Assembly (NCBI GenBank): GCA_009760855.2
Contig: WPIO01000086.1
Location: 855,001 to 917,000, forward strand
Reading direction: 5' to 3'
Origin: Cristatella mucedo
Lineage: Eukaryota > Bryozoa > Phylactolaemata > Cristatellidae
Length of the DNA: 62,000 nucleotides
A program made the position numbers and the translations under genes. Below, piece after piece: positions 37,090-54,543 of the stretch. The notes under the pieces were generated by a model. It searched no databases and was not told the origin of the DNA. It saw only the letters and a program-made list of their open reading frames with translations. Within the stretch, counting starts at the first letter, position 1; the number at the start of each line of letters is the position of its first letter.

Positions 37090-39410
37090 TATCAGATGTG
37101 TGGTGTTGTACCTGAATTTCACGGTTATGGTATTGATTCTATTGTATTTATCGTTTAAAATTTGCTCTGTAGGATGCTAAGCACGCGTAGCGCGGTTTTT
37201 TAATAAGTCATAGTGAAAAATCTCTCAAGCACAATCCCCTTCAGTGAAATTGTTCCTGCTTATTCCAGGTCGGGACCAGTACGAAACCCGACTAGCGACA
37301 GGTCTAAAATAAGCAACGAAAGACTCTAGTTAGTTGCTCGCAGTCACTGCGAGCCATCTACGACAGGTTCGTTTCATAACCCTCCATTAAAAATACTGTT
37401 AGCACTACAGTGAGTAAAAGTAAAGCTTGCTCATTTATCCGCCTCATTTAAATAGTAGTAGAAGAGCCGTAATAGCAACCTGGTATCGCTTGCAGTGGGC
37501 AATGATAAATCACTTGCATATCGCACTTGAGCCCACGACATGGTTTGTAACGAGCGAGCATTTTGCTCCAAGGATATGACCCATTGTGGACATTACAATT
37601 AGTTGCATGATTTAAATTAAATTGTAAGTCTTTAAAATTCTGATGAAGGTATGAAAACCCAGTGTAAGGTAAAGGTTTGCTCTACAGCCACAAATGTTGC
37701 AAGTTTCTGCACAAACCAGTAGGCAGTGCTGAGAGTACACTTTGCGAGGTAACGAGATTAACTCTTTCAAGCACAATTTAGTTCAATATAAGCCTCATTG
37801 ACCATTTTTGCAATAGTTTTGTATAAAGTAGGTCACCAGCAGAATCATGCTTTCGCCTTGCACTAGGCATTTTCAAGTCACATGACTGTCGAATTCGGCG
37901 ATCCATATTTGATGAAGAATCCTTTTTGTCTCCGCCAAAAGAAATATTTATTATTTATTCTGGACCAGGCTACTGTCTTGAACAGCTGTAACCACGGGCC
38001 TGGGTTTTTCCCGCTAATCTTGTAAATACCTGATTTCGGTATTTGTTATTCACTACGCTGCTAGCACTCCAAAAAATGGGCGAGGCTTTCGCATATCCTG
38101 CTACCAGTGATTTTGTGGCTAAGTAATCCAGATAGTTTTCTGGGGAGAGCGTGACCTCGACTGTTTCTAATGCGGTTTCATTCCCTAGATGCCTGACTGA
38201 GTTCAGAGCATGTCACGTGGAGCTTATATTGACGGTTGCAAGCCCTAATCGAGATAGAGTCTTGAATTTTTGTGATCACGGCTTTGTGAATATTCGGAGG
38301 ATGCGAGACAACTGCTAAAGACTATTAGAGCCGCAGAGATCTTGCAACAGCTGCAATCGTAGGTGTGCTGGCGTGATTAAGCACTGGTCTGGTAATAACA
38401 TGCATGTTGTTAGGTCAGCTGTAGATGCATTGTCTTATGATGTCTTGAGGACACGGGGCTCTTAAATCGAGTTCTCTTTTTGGATGTCGAATGTTCAAGT
38501 ACATTCAAGAGCCTCATATATGGAAGCTATGCCTCCAAAACTGTGTGCGCACAGAACTACAAAAAATATTACCGCATAAGCTACAATCTGTTGGAATTGT
38601 AAAAGAAGTTCTCCATGAATTGTCCGGGGGTGGCTGAGCATACACTGGCGCAGCCGCTACAATCTGCATCCGAAAGTTTTGTATGACCATTGAATCTGCC
38701 ATGATTTCAAGTACATTATATTATTACATTATATTATATTATTCGTACATTATATTTCAAGTAAAATCATGCCATGCTTTCAAGTACAAGCCAAATTTCC
38801 GAGGCCAATTCCTTCGTATGGTTGTCTACTCCTCCAAGCTGTTGGCACCTCGGGCTGTCGTACAAAATTCTTGACCTCGCGCTACCACTGCATGTGCTCC
38901 AGGTGTGCTCTGGGTTCGAGCCTACTTTTGTGAATTGAAATGTGTTGGTCAGCACGTCCTGCCAATCACCGGAGTCGTCCTCCTGCTTAGGACTTTTCTC
39001 ATGACAGCGATTTGAGATGGACCGCCCCTGTTCAAATTACCAGGTCCCAGCCAAACACGAGCAAACAGCTAGCATAGCAGACGCAGCGCTAGCATGTGAC
39101 CTTGCAGCCACTCGGCCATGTGAGCAAGCTATTTGATTGTAGGAGAAGTGCGCTTTCCAGGTCTATAAACGATTACCATTCCTTCTAATGTCGTCAGCAG
39201 CCCGCCAGCATCCATAGTGGATTGGCCATCGTCTCTCGTGTTTAGCAATATGCCATCGATGAAAACTTACTGACAGAGTCATGTGGTCTGTTGAATACTG
39301 CTATTACGATTTCAGAGTGGCGAGTTTAAATTGGCATTCAGCATCGCCTGCTCGGAACAAACTCCGAACCATTAAATGCATTATTTTGAGTCTGGCTCTT
39401 TTCATACATA
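37090..39410. other. Intergenic, no supported gene
   Basis: Contains one old SINE (37450-37580) and an AT-rich patch at 38690-38775 with three copies of TTTCAAGTA. Confidence 0.45.
37450..37580 (-). mobile_element. SINE, old inverted copy
   Basis: AGAAGAGCCGTAATAGCAAC and TTGAGCCCACGACATGG match inverted SINE body and head. Confidence 0.5.
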
Positions 39411-39416
39411 ACAGGT

Positions 39417-39590
39417 CTCAATTATGGCCCAGAAGGTATAGTGCTCGTCCTTCACGACCGAGGTCATGGGTTCGAATCCTGCAGTGGGTGATCCTTTATG
39501 GCCATCGGCAAGCAAGCCGTAGTGATTGCCATTATATCTCTTGTGCTGCTGCCATTCAAATGTGGCTGTTAAATCAACTAATTTTTTTAT
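39417..39590 (+). mobile_element. SINE family 1
   Basis: B box GGTTCGAATCC, body and T-rich tail. The head reads GGCCCAGAAGGTATAG, closer to family 2. Confidence 0.65.
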
Positions 39591-40579
39591 TGTAACTATT
39601 GCTATTTGTCTCGGGAAATACGATGTTTGCTTAGAATGCAGCTTCGGCGTCATTGCCGATTAATTCAGAGCGGTCTACTTTTAATGATAGCACGATGAAG
39701 TCGCAAGAGTGGCCAGGGCTGAGCTCTTTGCCAGAAAAATTTCCCAAGCAAATCATGAGGCTGACACATTTAAGAGGACATACATTGGACAGGAAATAAC
39801 TTCGACGACACACACCGACCCCGCACACCGATCGTCGGAGTACTAGCGAAACACTCCACCAGACCTCAGCAAACCGATGAACATGCGACTGGTGGCCCAT
39901 GAGACGGCCGCCTGCTCGCTGCGTATACCTCTGGGAATTTTACAGCTTCTCCGAGCGGTGCCACAAGTTCGAGTGCCTAGCTGCTGGGTTGTCTGCACTT
40001 GGAGTGCCGAAGCCGGTTAGTCCCAAAACTGTTTGCTAGGGGCTGGGCGGGGGCGGGACGAATCGGGTGTGGTAGCGGAGATAATCTACCAGTAGGCAGC
40101 ACAGCGCGTGCTTCGCTGTCCACTGACGGACCGTGCAACGTACATAGCGAAGAGGCCTACAAATTGCCAGGACTAGTAGCAAGATTTCGCGAAAAGCCTT
40201 CAACTCGAGACTCGTGAAACTAGGTCAAAACTTCTGCGGTTGTATGCAGTGACGTGAGCAGTGAGGTGTGCAGTGAGGTGAGAGGTGAGCGATGAGGGGT
40301 GCAGTGTGAGCCGGAGATTAAGCTATTGAGCATTAGCGGCACGCACTGCGGCAGCGAAAGCCGCGAGCACAGAAGGCAGAGAAAGTAACCAGCGAAGGGC
40401 GCCTTCCGCCGCCCTTCGCTGGGCTGCAGAAGCGAAAGGCTGGCAGGCGGGGAAGCAAATGTGACGACAACTGTGCTGCAGCAATGAGCATGGTAAGTAG
40501 GAGCAGCGAAAGCCTGGCGGCATCAGTAGAGAGTGCTGAGCGGAAGTGAGTCGGTGGACGGGCAATGAGTCGCCTAGAA

Positions 40580-40940
40580 AGCTCATAGTTCGTATGCTCC
40601 CAAAGACTGGAACTCATTTCTAACTTTTTTCGTCCACATCCCCTGACTTGACTAGATTTAAGAAGAAACTAAAAACGAACCTATGTATCACAGCATCTAG
40701 TGGTTTTTTTATTTGTTCTTTATGTGCTTAGGCGTGCTGACATTGTGCATGCTGCCACTAACCATACTTACATGCTGACGTGTGCATGTCACCCCTAACC
40801 ATGTTATTCTTGTTGTTCATTGATCGTGATCACTGAGTATTCGATCGTGTTTCCTTAGCAGTAAACGTAAACCGCCTAGAGAGAGATTGATTTATCTGAG
40901 GGTGCTTTATCAGGCGTATTGTTATTATTACTATTATTAT
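40580..40940 (+). mobile_element. L2 3' fragment
   Basis: 'CTCCCAAAGACTGGAACTCA' coding remnant, 3' UTR, tail hairpin and (ATT)n. Confidence 0.68.
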
Positions 40941-41960
40941 ATCTCATGAGGAGCTCCCTGTGGCAGCTGCTTCGCCTCGGAGCATCTGGGAAGCCACATC
41001 GATCTGTGCGAAAACTCTCGGCGCCACTTTCTTATCTCACCTGTTTGGCCTATAGCTCGCTGTTTTGGCTTGTAGCTATGTGCCTAGCTGTGCGTCGTCG
41101 TCTTGAGGCGTTGACAACTGGCCCGAGATGTCATCGCGGACTAGGTCTATTGGGCCATCGGACTGGGCTGGAATGAGCGCACAAGTGCGAGAAAGAATAT
41201 GTGCTTAAACTGAATGCGAATTAGATCCTAAAGAGTGAGCCTGAATATATTAGAGCCACAATTCCGAGGCGGCTGCGACTGCGGCCGCGCCTTCACGCCT
41301 TTTGAGCCCCGGCTGGACGACCTATTCAGCACCGCTCTGCAATTTTGACCGCGAGCAGACTTGTGAGATAGACTCGCTGTAGAGGTTGGCTGATAGGCAG
41401 TCGCGTACGCCCGCTCTTCGGCTTCGGCGGTAACGGTAGCGACGATGGCTGAACGACTGCAGGCGAGGTGGTGCCAGTCACCGCGTGCAGAACCAGGGCG
41501 TGCCGAGCCGGCATGAATCCGCCAATCAGGCGGCAGCGGCCGAACTGCCAAACAAGAGCCAGCTTAGCTGCCGCCGCTCCTGCTCCGACCCGCCGCTCGT
41601 CGGGCAGTACTTTAAGCGAACCGCGGCTCCCAGCAGCCCGACGAGGGCGTTTCCCCGGAGTAACCACATCCCTCGGTCGCAGCCGCCGGTAATCCGCCGT
41701 GGCGAGGCTAGCGGGCGGCGATGCCCTGCCGAAGCGACGGCCGCTAGCCGCCGCCGGCGTGACCAGCCGTCGACCCGCCTTTGGAGCCCGGAGGAAAAAC
41801 AGATATCTCTAACCATTGGCACGCCAGCCTCGCTGGCCGCGGCGGTGATGAACTTTCGCCCTCGCCGCAAGCGCCGCCTGAAGGCTTCTATAGGCCCAGT
41901 AGACTTGGCCCACGTAACTCTGCACTTTAACGCTCAGCTTGTGGGTTCGAGGCTCGCAGC
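40940..41960. other. GC-rich island, no gene assigned
   Basis: Overlapping frames in both directions, no domain. Ends in a SINE fragment and the (AC)n tract. Confidence 0.4.
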
Positions 41961-41968
41961 AGGCAATC

Positions 41969-41970
<2 letters not shown>

Positions 41971-42046
<76 letters not shown>

Positions 42047-42140
42047 GCGCGCGCTCGCGCACACACACACACATGCACGCACGCGCGCGCGCACGCACGC
42101 ACGCACACACACGCACGCATGCACATACACACACACACAC
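41971..42140. repeat. (AC)n microsatellite with CG-rich variants
   Basis: Long AC tract passing into GCGCGC and ACGC units. It follows a SINE B-box fragment (GGGTTCGAGGCTCGC at 41942). Confidence 0.95.
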
Positions 42141-42164
42141 ATACATATATATACATATATTTCA

Positions 42165-42410
42165 GTTTCATAACGCCCTAACAGAACTTAATCTATATGC
42201 AGGTGCCTTACCTATGCCACAGGGCTAGAGTCTACTACCTCGGCCAGACCTTGGCTGGGGCGAGCACATTAACCACTGGTCTAAACCAGCTCCGCGATCG
42301 TGGGCCAAACCACCTCGGCGATCCTATGCTGCCCACTGCAACCGCTGGCGGCAAGGCTCTTCTGCCGCCATATAAAAGAAGCTGTTATCAGCCGACCTTT
42401 ACCTTAGTTC
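42165..42410 (+). mobile_element. SINE family 2 (inverted) fused to a SINE body fragment
   Basis: 42165-42300 is an inverted family 2 copy (AACGCCCTAACAGAACTTAA, then CCACTGGTCTAAACC). 42310-42410 is a plus-strand SINE body (AAGGCTCTTCTGCCGCCATA). The two are juxtaposed directly after the (AC)n tract. Confidence 0.5.
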
Positions 42411-42429
42411 GGTGCACCCGCCCTATGTA

Positions 42430-43680
42430 GGATACTTCCCTTAAGTATACTAAAGATCAGAACTGACTGTCCAGTATCAGGCCCACAAGAACTACAGAGA
42501 GTAGGTCATACCAATCTATCCTAGCAAAGGCCAAGTCTAGCTTCTTTAAAACATTGCAGAATCACAGTAGCACAGTGCGAGAAATGCTAATGTTGACCTC
42601 AATCGTCACCTTCTCGCCGACCTGCACTGGTTACCAGTCAAGCAACGGATTGACTTCAAGGTTTTGTCGCTCACTTTTAGGTCTCTTCATTCTATGGCTC
42701 CAGCCTATCTTTCAGATACACTAACCCATCAGGCAAAGCATCGTACCACTCGCTTTTCGGAATCCAACAGTCTAGAAATACCTCGTACAAACCTTAAATC
42801 CTTTGGAGACCATGCATTTAGCTCGTATGCTCCCACAGCCTGGAACTCCCTCCCGACCTGCATCAGAACATCCCCTGACCTGACCACATTTAAAAGAAAC
42901 TTAAAAACATACCTATTTAGGACAGCATTTAGTGGGTCCTTGTGATTCGTCCTCGATGTGCTTATGCGTGCTGACACTGTTCATGCTGCCACTAACCACA
43001 TTTGCATGCTGACCCAGTGCATGTAACCCCTAACCATGTTATTCATTTTGTTTGTTTTTCAAGCATGATTTTACTTACTATTCTATTGCGTATCACTTTG
43101 CAGCAAATGTAAAGCGCCTAGAAAGAGATTAAGTTCTCTGAGGGCGCTTTATCAAGTGCAATATTATTATTATTATTATTACCTTAATCGCTTCTCGGTT
43201 AGTTCCTTACCTAACCATCCAAGTTGCGATCCTGCAGATCAATTCTCGAGCTTCGTTGTCAGGAAATATATTTTCATTATTAGTATAAGGAAATTTATTT
43301 TCACATTACTATTAGGAAATATACATTTTCCCTAGACCGATCTCCCTCAGTTAAATCTCCGTTCGAATCCTCTCTCTCAACTTCTTACAACACCACAACG
43401 TCTGCATTCAAGCATGCCACGGATGACCTCTCCTGAAATTCATTTTCCAGTCATAGAAGAAGACGGCTAACATTCTAGACCCAATTCCTAATGCATACTT
43501 TTGCAATCCATAGATAAGCGCCCCCCATGCATAACCGAAGTGATAAATATATCCTTAGACTTTAATGACGAGAGCGTGAAGAACGGCAGCCCATTATCCT
43601 GACAGCCATTCTTATTAAAGCCACTGGAACGAATTGTGGTTGACCAGCTAAGCTCTTATATTTAAACCTATGTAATATAT
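42430..43680 (+). mobile_element. Older degenerate L2 copy split by the young insertion
   Basis: 42430-42607 matches the linker region around 34940-35100 of the reference copy. 43186-43680 continues with the next region (GTTAGTTCCTTACC, then the 'PLLKK' and 'LERIVVDQL' parts), with frameshifts and stops throughout. Confidence 0.7.
42608..43185 (+). mobile_element. Young L2 3' fragment, about 99% identical to the 34.5 kb copy
   Basis: It corresponds to 36523-37087 with about three substitutions by eye and ends in (ATT)n. Old L2 sequence flanks it on both sides. ACCTT borders both ends and is a candidate target-site duplication. Confidence 0.85.
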
Positions 43681-43789
43681 CTCCGCCAGTAATTAAACAA
43701 AGCAACAAAGTATAAGTGGGTGTGGAGTAGGAATGTCAAGAAAATACGTATGCAATTCGTCCGAAAATCGAATAATAAGGATAATATTA

Positions 43790-43900
43790 ATAATAAATTT
43801 TTACAGCAACCTCAGCGAACTGAATCTCTTTTTTGGCACTTTACAGATGCTGTATAAAAAGCATTGCTGAATGACTGTTAGAAACATCCCCAAGCAACAG
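43790..43900 (-). mobile_element. Old L2 3' tail
   Basis: Inverted, degenerate tail hairpin (CAACCTCAGCGAACTGAATC). Confidence 0.4.
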
Positions 43901-44269
43901 GAATAGTGTAAGCTGGTACGTGCACATTTTTTTTACGGTACCTTTCAAAAGACTAGCATGCTAGAAATGGAATAGGAAGTTTTAACGAATTCCACACAAA
44001 AGAGAAAATGATTCTGCAATCATGTCTGAACCTGATTTTAACCAGAAGCAAAATATCTGCAACTGTTTGATTGATTCCTGCATCTTATTGCATTAAAACT
44101 TGCTAAACCTAGGTAGATCGAGGTACGTGCTTGAACCTTGCTTAAGTGCATTTTAATGGCTTTAATACAGCATCTTTTTTAGTATGGCTCGATGCCTTGT
44201 AAATTTCATACGTCAGCTGATACTGTTCGTATCAGAATGAAATTTGAAATGCGAGTTCAGCTCTGCTTT

Positions 44270-44860
44270 TATCAAAATTTCCGGATTTTTTTATTTCTGT
44301 TGGTTAAAGTTTTCTGGATGGGACGAACGGGGCTCCGGCTATTGGACACATGACGCTTCCTTCGACGGCAGCGCCGCCGCCGCCGCCGCCGAGCCTCCGC
44401 AGGAGCGGGTTTTCGGAGCCTCCGCCGCGTCACGTGCAGCGTGGCGAACAAATGATCGAAAAAGCGATGACCGATCTCGGCCACCCGTGTCGTCCGCTGG
44501 CCGAATCGGCGCGCAAGTCGAACTTGCCCGATCAGGACGGTGCATTCGCCGGCGGGGACCGCGGCGCTCTGGAGTTGTGTATCGTCGCACCGTCCATCGA
44601 GCGCACGCGCGATCGCGACACCCGAAGTGGACGAGCGCGCGGCAGGAGCGGCGAGGGCTTCAACTTGCCGCTGCCGGCTGCAGCGGCCGCTCGCAGCTAG
44701 TGCATCGAAGGCGGCGAAGGCGAAGCCGAACGACGCACTTCACCTTCACATTAGCCGCTCACGGCTCGCTCACTCGCTCTCTGACTGTGAGCGGGATCGC
44801 CGCAGAGGGCGCTGGTGGTACTCGGTTCGCCGGAAGGAATGCTCGGCGCCCTTTGAAATG
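44270..44860. other. GC-rich island upstream of gene B
   Basis: About 1.3-1.9 kb before the gene B TATA box. Frames up to 205 codons are compositional. No splice-consistent EF exon was found. Confidence 0.4.
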
Positions 44861-45159
44861 AGCAGCTACGTAATAGCTTTAAAATTGACGTCGTTTTTGA
44901 GTTTAAATACTAGCGAGAGCAGTGAATCATTTTCGCGTCTGAATTGCAGCATCATAAGTGGAAAACAGTACTGGACTAAATAGCACGCTCATAAGTCACG
45001 GAGATAAACTTACTGGATATGAAAGAACACGAATTCTGAAGTGCAAAGAGCGCCTCTACCGCGAAACCATAACAAAGGTGACTATCTACATATAATTCTA
45101 GCTGCCTGCGGTAAACTTGTGGGACGTTTTTAAATGCAAAAATTACTTATAATTTTTCT

Positions 45160-45620
45160 AATGCAAATCTCTCTCTCTCGCTCTGGCGCCTAGAGAGAAG
45201 CAATGCCCTCTCTAGGTCGCTTAAACATGCTGCAAAGGAGCTATGTTAATTTGCTGGTGACAGCACGCATAGTGCAGCGAGAAAAAAAGCACAATAACGA
45301 CGAGTCACGCAGACGAAGCCTGCTTGTAAGAAGTGGCTTTTGGCTTCTTTTTGAAATTTCTTCACGTCGGGGTTGTCAAGGCGTCAGCCAGGAGCGAGTT
45401 ACTGGCTACGATAGCAATCGAACCAAAGGTTCGGAGTTCTTAGAAAGGATTTTAGGTTGGTAAGAGGCGTACTTTAACAACTTGAGAGTCCTAACATTGG
45501 GTCACCAATCGGAAGCTTGGATAAGAAGGACTTTAGTTAAATAGAGCGTGAGTAAAAGGGGCAGAGCAAGCGAGCATTGAAGCCTTGAAGTCAATGCGCA
45601 TCTTGATATTAAACCAATGC
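45160..45620 (-). mobile_element. Degenerate L2 3' fragment
   Basis: Inverted tail, 3' UTR-like sequence and a decayed C-terminal coding region. It lies upstream of gene B. Confidence 0.4.
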
Positions 45621-46125
45621 ACTACTGTGACACGTCATTCATGCAGCTGCGGCATTTGCGACAAAAAGCCGTAGCTGCAGATCGGTGCACCAAAGCCAAG
45701 CTTAGGAGTGCATGGGCTCGTGAGCGCGCTGGTTGCAAAGCTGCCCCCTGAGCTTCGCAATGCGATGTCGCCGCTGTCGACTGAGCGCGAGCGGTCCGCT
45801 CAATACAGGTCCGCGTTTGCAATTCAACAGTGCTAAAGAGTATCCTGAACTTTAGGCTCCGTCGTGATCGATGTGTGACAGTAATTCGCCGGAGTTCTTG
45901 TTAATGTGTCTACCTCCTGGTGAAATTTACATTGAAAGGCTAAAGGACTCCAGTCTAATGCAATCCAGTACAGCGGTTGGCCGTCATTCGTCGTGAACGA
46001 CGGCGGCGAAGCTTGATACCGCAACTTAATTATGTCAATGATTTAGCCAGGTTTTGAAATTAGCGAGGCATATGAAGTTCGCGTATTGCATAAGCCTGTC
46101 AAGCTGCCAAAATTCTTTGCGATGG

Positions 46126-46133
46126 TATAAAAG
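46126..46133 (+). promoter_or_regulatory. TATA box of gene B
   Basis: TATAAAAG, a consensus TATA box, lies 73 nt before the gene B start codon. A start about 30 nt downstream would give a 5' UTR of about 40 nt. The spacing parallels gene A. Confidence 0.7.
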
Positions 46134-46198
46134 AAAGAAAGCCGTCGAGGCAAGATATCTGCAGAACTTAGCCGCTTCAAGAACCGGTATACGACACT

Positions 46199-50806
<4,608 letters not shown>

Positions 50807-51107
50807 TTACACCGCTCTCCTAGCGACCCATGCAAGTGGTGCGCGCGGAGTGCATCCGGTCGAGACACGGACGAGCTCTCTCTCCGTCTCCGTCTCGTCT
50901 CGTTAGCCCGCACGACGCCCAAAGCGACCGGCTTGCCAACGGTCTGTCCATCGGCCCGAGCTGCAGCGGCAGCCACTGCCTCGATGCCCGCGGATCCTTA
51001 ATTTCGACCGACGCTGCACGACGCGAGCGGCGCTTTGTGCTCGGCGAGCGCACGGCGCGAAGGCATCGCGTCGAACCGGCGACGTGCCGCACCGCCTGCC
51101 ATAAAAA

Positions 51108-51278
51108 AGTCTAGCTGATTAAACAGCCTCTTTTTGCATAGCAACAGAAGAGCCTTTACGGCTATCGCCACCGCTTGCAGTGGCGATAAGGAATCGCCCA
51201 CCACAGGAAGCGAACCCACGACCTCGGTACCGAGGTCGTGAAAGCAACCGCCTTACCTAGAATGCCATCACGGCTCAT
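51108..51278 (-). mobile_element. SINE family 1
   Basis: Well-kept inverted copy: GCTGATTAAACAGCCTCTTT through GAACCCACGACCTCGG to CCTTACCTAGAATGCCATCA. Confidence 0.8.
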
Positions 51279-51286
51279 AGCGTGCA

Positions 51287-51292
51287 AATAAA
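51287..51292 (+). terminator. Candidate polyadenylation signal downstream of gene B
   Basis: AATAAA about 480 nt after the gene B stop, just past an antisense SINE (51108-51278). The assignment rests on position only. Confidence 0.3.
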
Positions 51293-51527
51293 GTTTAAGT
51301 CAGCTGATTCATATGCCTAATTTATTCAGGCGCCGAAGAACTTTCACGTGCAGCGGGCAATGAAGAACTTCTTGCTTCGTGACTCGAACACACGACATTC
51401 GTGAAGTGCAGATGTGGGAGCCCGCTCGCTGAGCCACGAATAGCAACAAATGGCGACGAAGCTCCGTCCACATATAAATTGTAATGGCAATGGCTGTATT
51501 GGCACAGGTGGGCGGGCGTCGTATTTA

Positions 51528-51870
51528 ATAATAATAATAACAATAATAATAATAATTCACTTGATAAAGAGCCCTCAGAGAACTTAATCTCTCTCTAGGC
51601 GCTTTACATTTGCAGTAAAGTGAAATGCAATGGAATGGTAAGTAAAATCATGCTTGAAAAACAAACGAAATGAATAATATGGTTAGGGGTGACATGCACA
51701 GGGTCAGCATGCAAATGTGGTTAGTGGCAGCATGCACAGTGTCAGCACGCATAAGCACATCAAGGACGAATCACAGGGACCCACTAAATGCTGTCCTAAA
51801 CAGGTGTGTTTTTAGGTTCTTTTTAAATGTGGTCAGGTCAGGGGATGTTCTGACGCAGGTCGGGAGGGAC
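51528..51870 (-). mobile_element. L2 3' fragment
   Basis: (TAA)n, inverted hairpin, 3' UTR and the last ~25 codons of the reverse transcriptase frame, well conserved. Confidence 0.78.
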
Positions 51871-51879
51871 AGGCAGCCC

Positions 51880-53870
51880 GTAGGCGTCAGCACTGTCCGC
51901 ATCGGGCACGCTGCTCCCGAATAGTGGAAAGAAGAGAGAGGAGATGATTGCACCTCACCGGCCTGCGGACTGACGGAAAGTTCGGAGCATTTCACAGCTT
52001 GGTCACGTGACTAGCGCAGCAATTCAGCTTAGCCGTGCTTAGTCTGGCCAAGGCTACTGCGGTCCCATGCACCCGAGTACTGTGGTGGCATTTCGGAGCG
52101 CGTTAGCCTGGTAAGGGGCGAGACAACATTGCGGAGGTGTCACGCCCACGAGGGTGCCTTCCTGCTGTGCCACTACTCGGGACAGGAGCGAGTCGACACG
52201 TTAGCGAATGGGCGGAGCCAGGAGGTGGCAGGGCTGGCAGCTGCCACCCCTGCCTGGTAGGTGGGAGCCGAGTCTGTCACAGCTGACGGAATGTCACGAA
52301 ATGGCCAATCTGACTGGTCGTTTCGGCTAATTGTCGCACGCTGCAGGTGCTGGGGAAGACGCCCACCGATCCCAGCTCCACCACGTGCTTCGCTTCTGCG
52401 CCGGCCTATGCTGCTCCGTAGTCCCATTGCCCGATTGCATGTTTACATTCACATGCTGTGACAGGATGCACCCTAGCCTGGACAGGCATTTTTTTAAATA
52501 GTTTCCCGCTGTTACAAACGTGTTGTGCGGCTTCCACGTCCGGGAAGATCTAGGCCGCCCGCAATTCTCTTCGCCACTAGCCTCCATCACTAGCCTCCGT
52601 CGCAAGCCTGCGCCGTCTGCGGCACTTGTCTCCGCCCAGGTACGACGAATACTGCCTACGTCTGACCCTTGTATCAAAACTACCGACTTCTGGCTGCTAC
52701 GCCGGTATCACAGAAATCACAACACCATCTGCACAACATCTACACCGGAATTACAACAGACTGCCTATCTCATTGCGTTGGCTTTCGGAGGGCCTCGGCT
52801 ATGCAGATACATTATCGGATAATCAATTCCAAGCTTTAACCAATTCAGCAGCCAATAACAACGATCACCCGTCATAATTCGGCTTGATTAGCTAGTGCTG
52901 CCGTTACCCCACGCTTCGTTCCGCTCAATTCCGCCATCGCTTACCTCGCAGGTCGAGCGAGCCGTCAGGCTTGGCCTGACTTCAGTAGATTGACTGACAA
53001 CCTTACGGCCAGCCGAGGGCACGGCGCGAGGACCTGAGGTTGCACAAACCAGCAGAGCTGTCCATTGCGAGGCTACCGGAGGATCAGCAATCGCTGTCTC
53101 GACTAATGTCATAGCTTGACCAGTCAACCATAATGTCTTTTCCCGACGCCACTTTTAGACGATCTCCACGGAAGAAATGTCGCTTCGACCGCTCCCCAGC
53201 CGCAGCAGCGTAATGGACCAAAACAAAAAAGCGCTCGTAGCTGTGCGAGCCTCAACCGACGCACGACGAATACTGATGACGCCTTTATTTTGTTTCATGA
53301 TTAGTGACTCTCGGAGAAGCACAAATGCATGCAGGTATTCCAACAAGCGACGCAGACCACTAGCATACCTCAACGTAACAAGTCCATATCCACAACGTAG
53401 GGAAGTCTATTTGAATTCAGCGGAGGAATACAGGCATTCAATAGCGGTCATGATATGCTCCAGCGGCCCCGTGGCCTTGAGCTCAATGTAGCGAAAATAT
53501 CAATGCCGATTCCGAAAACACGACTTACTGCATGGCGCCGGCTGTCATACGGCCTCTGCCATAGACTACCGCAAAATTGATTCCTGGACATTGCAATTCA
53601 GGAACCGCGAGTAGTGATTATCCTTCAAAATCTGGCTTATTTAGCTCCGTTCTTTTTAAAGTATTTTACAAATAATAGCGTGGCAGTTTTCTCGGTGTTG
53701 AATGGCGTATTTCGGCGGCGATTTCCCAGCTAGCGTCTGCTAGACTTTGCGAATTTTTACGAGGAGACATGCGTCTATGCTGTATCTCTGCGCCTCAAGG
53801 AATCTCAAATCTCGCTTCCTTTTTCAAGACTGCAGTCATAGCGTGAAGTCACAGGCGGTGTCCCCTCCCC
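51880..53870. other. Intergenic, unassigned
   Basis: Several short frames (for example 53177-53491 plus, 52520-52822 plus) could be remnants of an unrecognised retroelement. I cannot name a family. Confidence 0.35.
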
Positions 53871-53879
53871 GATTATAGT

Positions 53880-54060
53880 AATAATAACAATAATAATTCA
53901 CGTGTATAGCACTCTTATAAAAGTAAATCCCTCTCTAGGCACTTTAGAGATGCTAAATAGAAAGCATGATCAAGTGATTGGTGTTATCATCCGCAAGCAG
54001 CCGGCACGGTGTAAGTAGGCATATGCCCAAGAAGAACGAATCGCAATTTACGTGTTGTTG
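53880..54060 (-). mobile_element. Old L2 3' tail
   Basis: Degenerate inverted tail (CACTTTAGAGATGCTAAATA) shortly before the AT-rich segment. Confidence 0.4.
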
Positions 54061-54543
54061 ATTCGACAATGGCTGTATAGTATGCAGGCGACGACGGCGG
54101 GCGAGCATATGCACTAGTGTAGTAGCCGTCGGGTTTACTGCTCTGGAGCAGGAGGTATGAAAAGAAAGAGAGAGAGAGAGAGAGAGAGACGGGATAGCGC
54201 GGGTACAGGCTGGCGCACAGGCAGGACGCGAAAAAGCGATGCAAGGATACCTACGGTCACGTGCCGGGAGTAGATATAAAATGAATGGCATGTAGCCGAG
54301 GGCTCGATCGAATGACGTCATCAATTAAACAAATCGTCCTCTTATAAACAATCTCGCTTCCGCTCGATCGTTTCTCGTCGTCCGATTTATTTAATGGCTG
54401 CCGTCATTCTCGAGACCCTATCCTCCATACCCTTCATTTTATATCTACTAAAGTTGTTTAGGTTTATGTATCTATATAAGAGTAAAATATAATTGCAATT
54501 AAATAAATATTTAATTAAATAAATTGTTCTATCTGTACATACA

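Noticed and set aside
41485-42228. 247-codon frame
   Set aside because: Its second half is translation of the (AC)n microsatellite and the first half is GC-rich composition noise.
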